From Diplolepis rosae (lineage: Eukaryota; Arthropoda; Insecta; Hymenoptera; Diplolepididae), in assembly GCA_030998225.1 (NCBI GenBank), contig JAPYXD010000704.1, forward strand, positions 682,001 through 746,000: a stretch of 64,000 nucleotides of DNA. Reading direction: 5' to 3'. Shown here piece by piece: positions 58,527-64,000 of this stretch (positions are counted from its first letter, which is position 1; each line of letters opens with the position of its first letter). The position numbers and the translations under genes were made by a program. Under the pieces are notes generated by a model. That model saw only the letters and a program-made list of their open reading frames with translations, had not been told where the DNA came from and made no database searches.

Positions 58527-58763
58527 TTATTTATTTCTTAACATACTCAAATAATATTGAGTAAAACTACATGTATAGATATTATAATAAATTAGTTTTC
58601 TGTGATGCCTTGCTTGCAAATTCAATATTAAATGAATTGTCCGTGAAGCTGAAATATAAAAAAAAAATCGTTTCTTGAAAAATACACGCCTTCGTCCACT
58701 TGTGAAAATCAACGTAAACGTCTCGAATTTCTTAACTAGGTATAGGACAATAGATTTCTTCAA
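58527..58763 (-). other. Recurrent 78-codon frame in satellite monomers (representative)
   Basis: About 13 of 25 monomers carry a frame of 77-108 codons beginning MKKSIVLYLVKKFETF and ending in MLRNK. In the others a one-base change in an A/T run breaks it into a different C-terminus. Differences between copies are mostly amino-acid-changing (Met/Thr, His/Tyr, Arg/Cys/His), so selection for a protein is not supported. The predicted peptide is Phe- and Lys-rich as expected from AT-rich DNA, and I recognise no domain. Confidence 0.4.
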
Positions 58764-60318
58764 GGAGGAAAATAACCTCTCAGGATTGCTTATATAAAAA
58801 AATTTTCGGTCAGCAACGCCATATGTCTCAAGTCGGTTTTGAAAACAGTTCAGATCTTTCTATAAGATACTCCGGCGGTAACAAAGTCTTCACGCATAGT
58901 TTTTAAAAATGTAAACCTTCTTCGCGTTCCGCCCCCGATTACCAATTCGGAATCGTTCTTTAATAGAAAAAAAAAAATTTTTTTTTTCAAATTGTGGTCG
59001 GTTCGTGTCAAAATTTTTTTATGTTTTCCGGTTTATTGGTTATCCGGTTTTTTATTCACAGTGAACTCAAAACATTTTTTCAATTCGTGATGCTGCATAC
59101 TGGACTACTTCATTTTGAATTGCAAGCTATGAGATAAGTTTTTCAATTTTATGATAATTCATATTTTAATTATCTACGTTTTACAAAAATTTATGAATTA
59201 ATCTTTGATTTCTTGGCACTGAAGTGGGCCCCCATATGTGGCAGAAACGTTTGCCTTGCTTTCTTTTTGAGTATTTTTATATCAAATAGTGACAATTTCA
59301 ATCGAAGAAAATAAAAATAATCTGACCCTATGCCAAAATAATGAGAAATGAAAAAAATTCTATGAATTTTGGGTCAATATAATAGCAGAAATGTTATCAA
59401 ACATGTCACTTCAAAATTTTTAAATGGCACATTTAGTATAAAGGTTGAATATATCATAGTTCTGACCATTTTCAGAACAAATTAAATTCAATAATACTTT
59501 TTAAAATGTGATACTGAATATCGCGAATACTAAAATTGCATTTTTGTTAATTTTTTAAAGATAAATGTTTTATTTTTCCAAACATCTCAGAATAAATCTG
59601 AATGCAGTAATAAAAAACCTTCAATTTTTTTATTTATTTCTTAACATACTCAAATAATATTGAGTAAAACTACATGTATAGATATTATAATAAATTAGTT
59701 TTCTGTAATGCCTTGCTTGCAAATTCAATATTAAATGAATTGTCCGTGAAGCTGAAATATAAAAAAAAAATCGTTTCTTGAAAAATACACGCCTTCGTCC
59801 ACTTGTGAAAATCAACGTAAACGTCTCGAATTTCTTAACTAGGTATAGGACAATACTCTTCTTCAAGGAGGAAAATAACCTCTCAGGATTGCTTATATAA
59901 AAAAATTTTCGGTCAGCAAAGCCATATGTCTCAAGTCGGTTTTGAAAACAGTTCAGATCATTCTATAAGAGACTCCGGCGGTAACAAAGTCTTCACGCAT
60001 AGTTTTTAAAAATGTAAACCTTGTTCGCGTTCTGCCCCCGATTACCAATTCGGAATCGTTCTTTAATAGAAAAAAAAAAATTTTTTTTTTCAAATTGTGG
60101 TCGGTTCGTGTGAAATTTTTTTTTATGTTTTCCGGTTTATTGGTTATCCGGTTTTTTATTCACAGTGAACTCTTAACATTTTTTCAATTCGTGATGCTGC
60201 ATACTGGACTACTTCATTTTGAATTGCAAGCTATGAGATAAGTTTTTCAATTTTATGATAATTCTTATTTTAATTATCTACGTTTTACAAAAATTGTTGA
60301 ATTAATCTTTGATTTCTT

Positions 60319-60359
60319 GGCACTGAAGAGGGCCCCCATATGTGGCCGAAACGTTTGCC
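60319..60359 (+). ncRNA. Hammerhead-like motif, intact landmarks
   Basis: Identical over the 41-nt block to the reference copy. Confidence 0.6.
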
Positions 60360-61419
60360 TTGCTTTCTTTTTGAGTATTTTTATATCAAATAGTGACAAT
60401 TTCAATCGAAGAAAATAAAAATAATCTGATCCTATGCCAAAATAATGAGAAATGAAAAAAATTCTATGAATTTTGGGTCAATATAATAGCAGACATGTTA
60501 TCAAACATGTCACTTCAAAATTTTTAAATGGCACATTTAGTATAAAGGTTGGATATATCATAGTTCTGACCATTTTCAGAACAAATTAAATTCAATAATA
60601 CTTTTTAAAATGTGATACAGTATATCGCGAATACTAAAATTGCATTTTTGTTAATTTTTTAAAGATAAATGTTTTATTTTTCCAAACATCTCAGAATAAA
60701 TCTGAATGCAGTAATAAAAAACCTTCAATTTTTTTATTTATTTCTTAACATACTCAAATAATATTGAGTAAAACTACATGTATAGATATTATAATAAATT
60801 AGTTTTCTGTAATGCCTTGCTTGCAAATTCAATATTAAATGAATTGTCCGTGAAGCTGAAATATAAAAAAAAAATCGTTTCTTGAAAAATACACGCCTTC
60901 GTCCACTTGTGAAAATCAACGTAAACGTCTCGAATTTCTTAACTAGGTATAGGACAATACTCTTCTTCAAGGAGGAAAATAACCTCTCAGGATTGCTTAT
61001 ATAAAAAAATTTTCGGTCAGCAAAGCCATATGTCTCAAATCGGTTTTGAAAACAGTTCAGATCATTCTATAAGAGACTCCGGCGGTAACAAAGTCTTCAC
61101 GCATAGTTTTTAAAAATGTAAACCTTGTTCGCGTTCTGCCCCCGATTTCCAATTCGGAATCGTTCTTTAAAAAAAAAAAAAATTTTTTTTCAAATTGTGG
61201 TCGGTTCGTGTGAACATTTTTTTTTATGTTTTCCGGTTTATTGGTTATCCGGTTTTTTATTCACAGTGAACTCTAAACATTTTTTCAATTCGTGATGCTG
61301 CATAATGGACTACTTCATTTTGAATTGCAAGCTATGAGATAAGTTTTTCAATTTTATGATAATTCTTATTTTAATTATCTACGTTTTACAAAAATTGTTG
61401 AATTAATCTTTGATTTCTT

Positions 61420-61460
61420 GGCACTGAAGAGGGCCCCCATATGTGGCCGAAACGTTTGCC
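61420..61460 (+). ncRNA. Hammerhead-like motif, intact landmarks
   Basis: Identical over the 41-nt block to the reference copy. Confidence 0.6.
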
Positions 61461-63612
61461 TTGCTTTCTTTTTGAGTATTTTTATATCAAATAGTGACAA
61501 TTTCAATCGATGAAAATAAAAATAATCTGACCCTATGCCAAAATAATGAGAAATGAAATGAATTTTGGTCAATATAATAGCAGACATGTTATCAAACATG
61601 TCACTTCAAAATTTTTAAATGGCACATTTAGTATAAAGGTTGAATATATCATAGTTCTGACCATTTTCAGAACAAATTAAATTCAATAATACTTTTTAAA
61701 ATGTGATACTGAATATCGCGAATACTAAAATTGCATTTTTGTTAATTTTTTAAAGATAAATGTTTTATTTTTCCAAACATCTCAGAATAAATCTGAATGC
61801 AGTAATAAAAAACCTTCAATTTTTTTATTTATTTCTTAACATACTCAAATAATATTGAGTAAAACTACATGTATAGATATTATAATAAATTAGTTTTCTG
61901 TAATGCCTTGCTTGAAAATTCAATATTAAATGAATTGTCCGTGAAGCTGAAATATAAAAAAAAATCGATTCTTGAAAAATACACGCCTTTGTCCACTCGT
62001 GAAAATCAACACAAACGTCTCGAAATTCTTAACTAGGTATAGGACAATAGTCTTCTTCAAGGAGGAAAATAACCTCTCAGGATTGCTTATATAAAAAAAT
62101 TTTCGATCAGCAAAGCCATATGTCTCAAGTCGGTTTTTAAAACAGTTCAGATCATTCTATAAGAGACTCCGGCGGTAACAAAGTCTTCACGCATAGTTTT
62201 TAAAAATGTAAACCTTGTTCGCGTTCTGCCCCCGATTACCAATTCGGAATCGTTCTTTAATAGAAAAAAAAAAATTTTTTTTTTCAAATTGTGGTCGGTT
62301 CGTGTGAAAATTTTTTTTATGTTTTCCGGTTTATTGGTTATCCGGTTTTTTATTCACAGTGAACTCTAAACATTTTTTCAATTCGTGATGCTGCATAATG
62401 GACTACTTCATTTTGAATTGCAAGCTATGAGATAAGTTTTTCAATTTTATGATAATTCTTATTTTAATTATCTACGTTTTACAAAAATTGTTGAATTAAT
62501 CTTTGATTTCTTGGCACTGAAGAGGGCCCCCATATGTGGCAGAAACGTTTGCCTTGCTTTCTTTTTGAGTATTTTTATATCAAATAGTGACAATTTCAAT
62601 CGAAGAAAATAAAAATAATCTGACCCTATGCCAAAATAATGAGAAATGAAAAAAATTCTTTGAATTTTGGGTCAATATAATAGCAGACATGTTATCAAAC
62701 ATGCCACCTCAAAAGTTTTAAATGGCACATTTAGTATAAAGGTTGAATATATCATAGTTCTGACCATTTTCAGAACAAATTAAATTCAATAATACTTTTT
62801 AAAATGTGATACTGAATATCGCGAATACTAAAATTGCATTTTTGTTAATTTTTTAAAGATAAATGTTTTATTTTTCCAAACATCTCAGAATAAATCTGAA
62901 TGCAGTAATAAAAAACCTTCAATTTTTTTATTTATTTCTTAACATACTCAAATAATATTGAGTAAAACTGCATGTATAGATATTATAATAAATTGGTTTT
63001 CTGTGATGCCTTGCTTGCAAATTCAATATTAAATGAATTGTCCGTGAAGCTGAAATATAAAAAAAAAAATCGTTTCTTGAAAAATACACGCATTCGTCCA
63101 CTTGTAAAAATCAACGTAAACGTCTCGAATTTCTAAACTAGGTATAGGACAATAGTTTTATTCAAGGAGGAAAATAACCTCTCAGGATTGCTTATATAAA
63201 AAAATTTTCGGTCAGCAAAGCCATATGTCTCAAGTCGGTTTTGAAAACAGTTCAGATCATTCTATAAGAGACTCCGGCGGTAACAAAGTCTTCACGCATA
63301 GTTTTTAAAAATGTAAACCTTGTTCGCGTTCTGCCCCCGATTACCAATTCGGAATCGTTCTTTAATAAAAAAAAATTTTTTTTTCAAATTGTGGTCGGTT
63401 CGTGTGAAAATTTTTTTTATGTTTTCCGTTTTATTGGTTATCCGGTTTTTTATTCACAGTGAACTCTTAACATTTTTTCAATTCGTGATGCTGCATACTG
63501 GACTACTTCATTTTGAATTGCAAGCTATGAGATAAGTTTTTCAATTTTATGATAATTCTTATTTTAATTATCTACGTTTTACAAAAATTTTTGAATTAAT
63601 CTTTGATTTCTT

Positions 63613-63653
63613 GGCACTGAAGAGGGCCCCCATATGTGGCCGAAACGTTTGCC
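63613..63653 (+). ncRNA. Hammerhead-like motif, intact landmarks
   Basis: Identical over the 41-nt block to the reference copy. Confidence 0.6.
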
Positions 63654-64000
63654 TTGCTTTCTTTTTGAGTATTTTTATATCAAATAGTGACAATTTCAAT
63701 CGAAGAAAATAAAGATAATCTGACCCTATGCCAAAATAATGAGAAATGAAAAAAATTCTATGAATTTTGGGTCAATATAATAGCAGAAATGTTATCAAAC
63801 ATGTCACTTCAAAATTTTTAAATGGCACATTTAGTATAAAGGTTGAATATATCATAGTTCTGACCATTTTCAGAACAAATTAAATTCAATAATACTTTTT
63901 AAAATGTGATACTGAATATCGCGAATACTAAAATTGCATTTTTGTTAATTTTTTAAAGATAAATGTTTTATTTTTCCAAACATCTCAGAATAAATCTGAA

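Larger units (their letters stand above)
40206..64000 (+). repeat. 1.1-kb satellite array, forward-oriented block (22 monomers)
   Basis: The marker GAGGGCCCCCATATGTGG and its variants recur 22 times, from about 40,490 to 63,626, at a mean spacing of about 1,102 bp. Monomers are very similar, differing by substitutions and homopolymer length. The array leaves the window at the right. At 52,405-52,440 there is a local 17-bp duplication (GGTTTATTGGTTATCC). The family is not recognised as a named satellite, but its hammerhead-like block links it to Penelope-like elements. Confidence 0.97.

Noticed and set aside
37238..64000. Regularly spaced repeats as a CRISPR array
   Set aside because: The whole 1.1-kb monomer is repeated, with no short repeat/unique spacer pattern and no cas genes; the setting is eukaryotic.

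Overview
The window looks like repeat-rich, gene-poor nuclear DNA of an arthropod, most probably an insect. The evidence is the company of transposable elements: R1-clade LINE pieces, a piggyBac-type element with spliceosomal introns in its transposase gene, a mellifera-type mariner, a Ty3/gypsy fragment and a Penelope-like hammerhead signature. The DNA is AT-rich with long homopolymers, and I see no bacterial operon, no rRNA and no canonical tRNA. I cannot name the species. No host protein gene is convincing. Almost every long reading frame belongs to a mobile element, and nearly all of these are broken.

Layout. 1-3.9 kb is AT-rich DNA with only short palindromic motifs. 3.9-10.3 kb holds two pieces of an R1-type gag gene, probably one gene split by later insertions: a hAT-like non-autonomous element with an 8-bp target duplication, a 5.76-8.98 kb inverted-repeat structure enclosing a 1.4-kb dispersed repeat, and a hairpin carrying an 11-bp minisatellite. 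10.3-13.0 kb is a complete-ended piggyBac element bounded by TTAA, with a three-exon but dead transposase gene. 13.1-19.6 kb contains a tRNA-like repeat, an inverted-repeat element, rearranged fragments of a widespread zinc-finger/transposase-like arthropod family, and a possible retroelement envelope remnant. 20.0-20.5 and 29.5-29.9 kb are two copies of a foldback element built from GATC-rich words. 21.2-27.9 kb is a nest: a second copy of the dispersed repeat, split by a 5.4-kb TA-flanked inverted-repeat transposon, itself carrying an R1-like LINE whose gag and reverse transcriptase are fused by deletion. 28.26-29.17 kb is a 0.9-kb near-perfect palindrome. 30.3-31.6 kb is a dead mariner joined to a second tRNA-like repeat. 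31.6-37.2 kb is mostly unassigned, with coding-like minus-strand segments (one faintly tudor-like) and a gypsy pol fragment.

The last 26.8 kb (37,238-64,000, running off the right edge) is a satellite array of about 25 monomers of about 1.10 kb. Three monomers lie in one orientation, then the array flips at about 40.2 kb and 22 lie in the other. Each monomer carries one short block with the layout of a minimal type I hammerhead ribozyme, of the kind known from Penelope-like retroelements and some animal satellites. Ten copies keep all landmark elements; fifteen fall into a few recurrent variants that follow monomer subtypes. Part of the array has a five-monomer (about 5.5 kb) higher-order period. 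This ribozyme-bearing satellite is the best candidate for an interesting system here. The second is the pair of tRNA-like units with Pol III-type boxes, an outer GACGC/GCGTC clamp and an immediate oligo-T.
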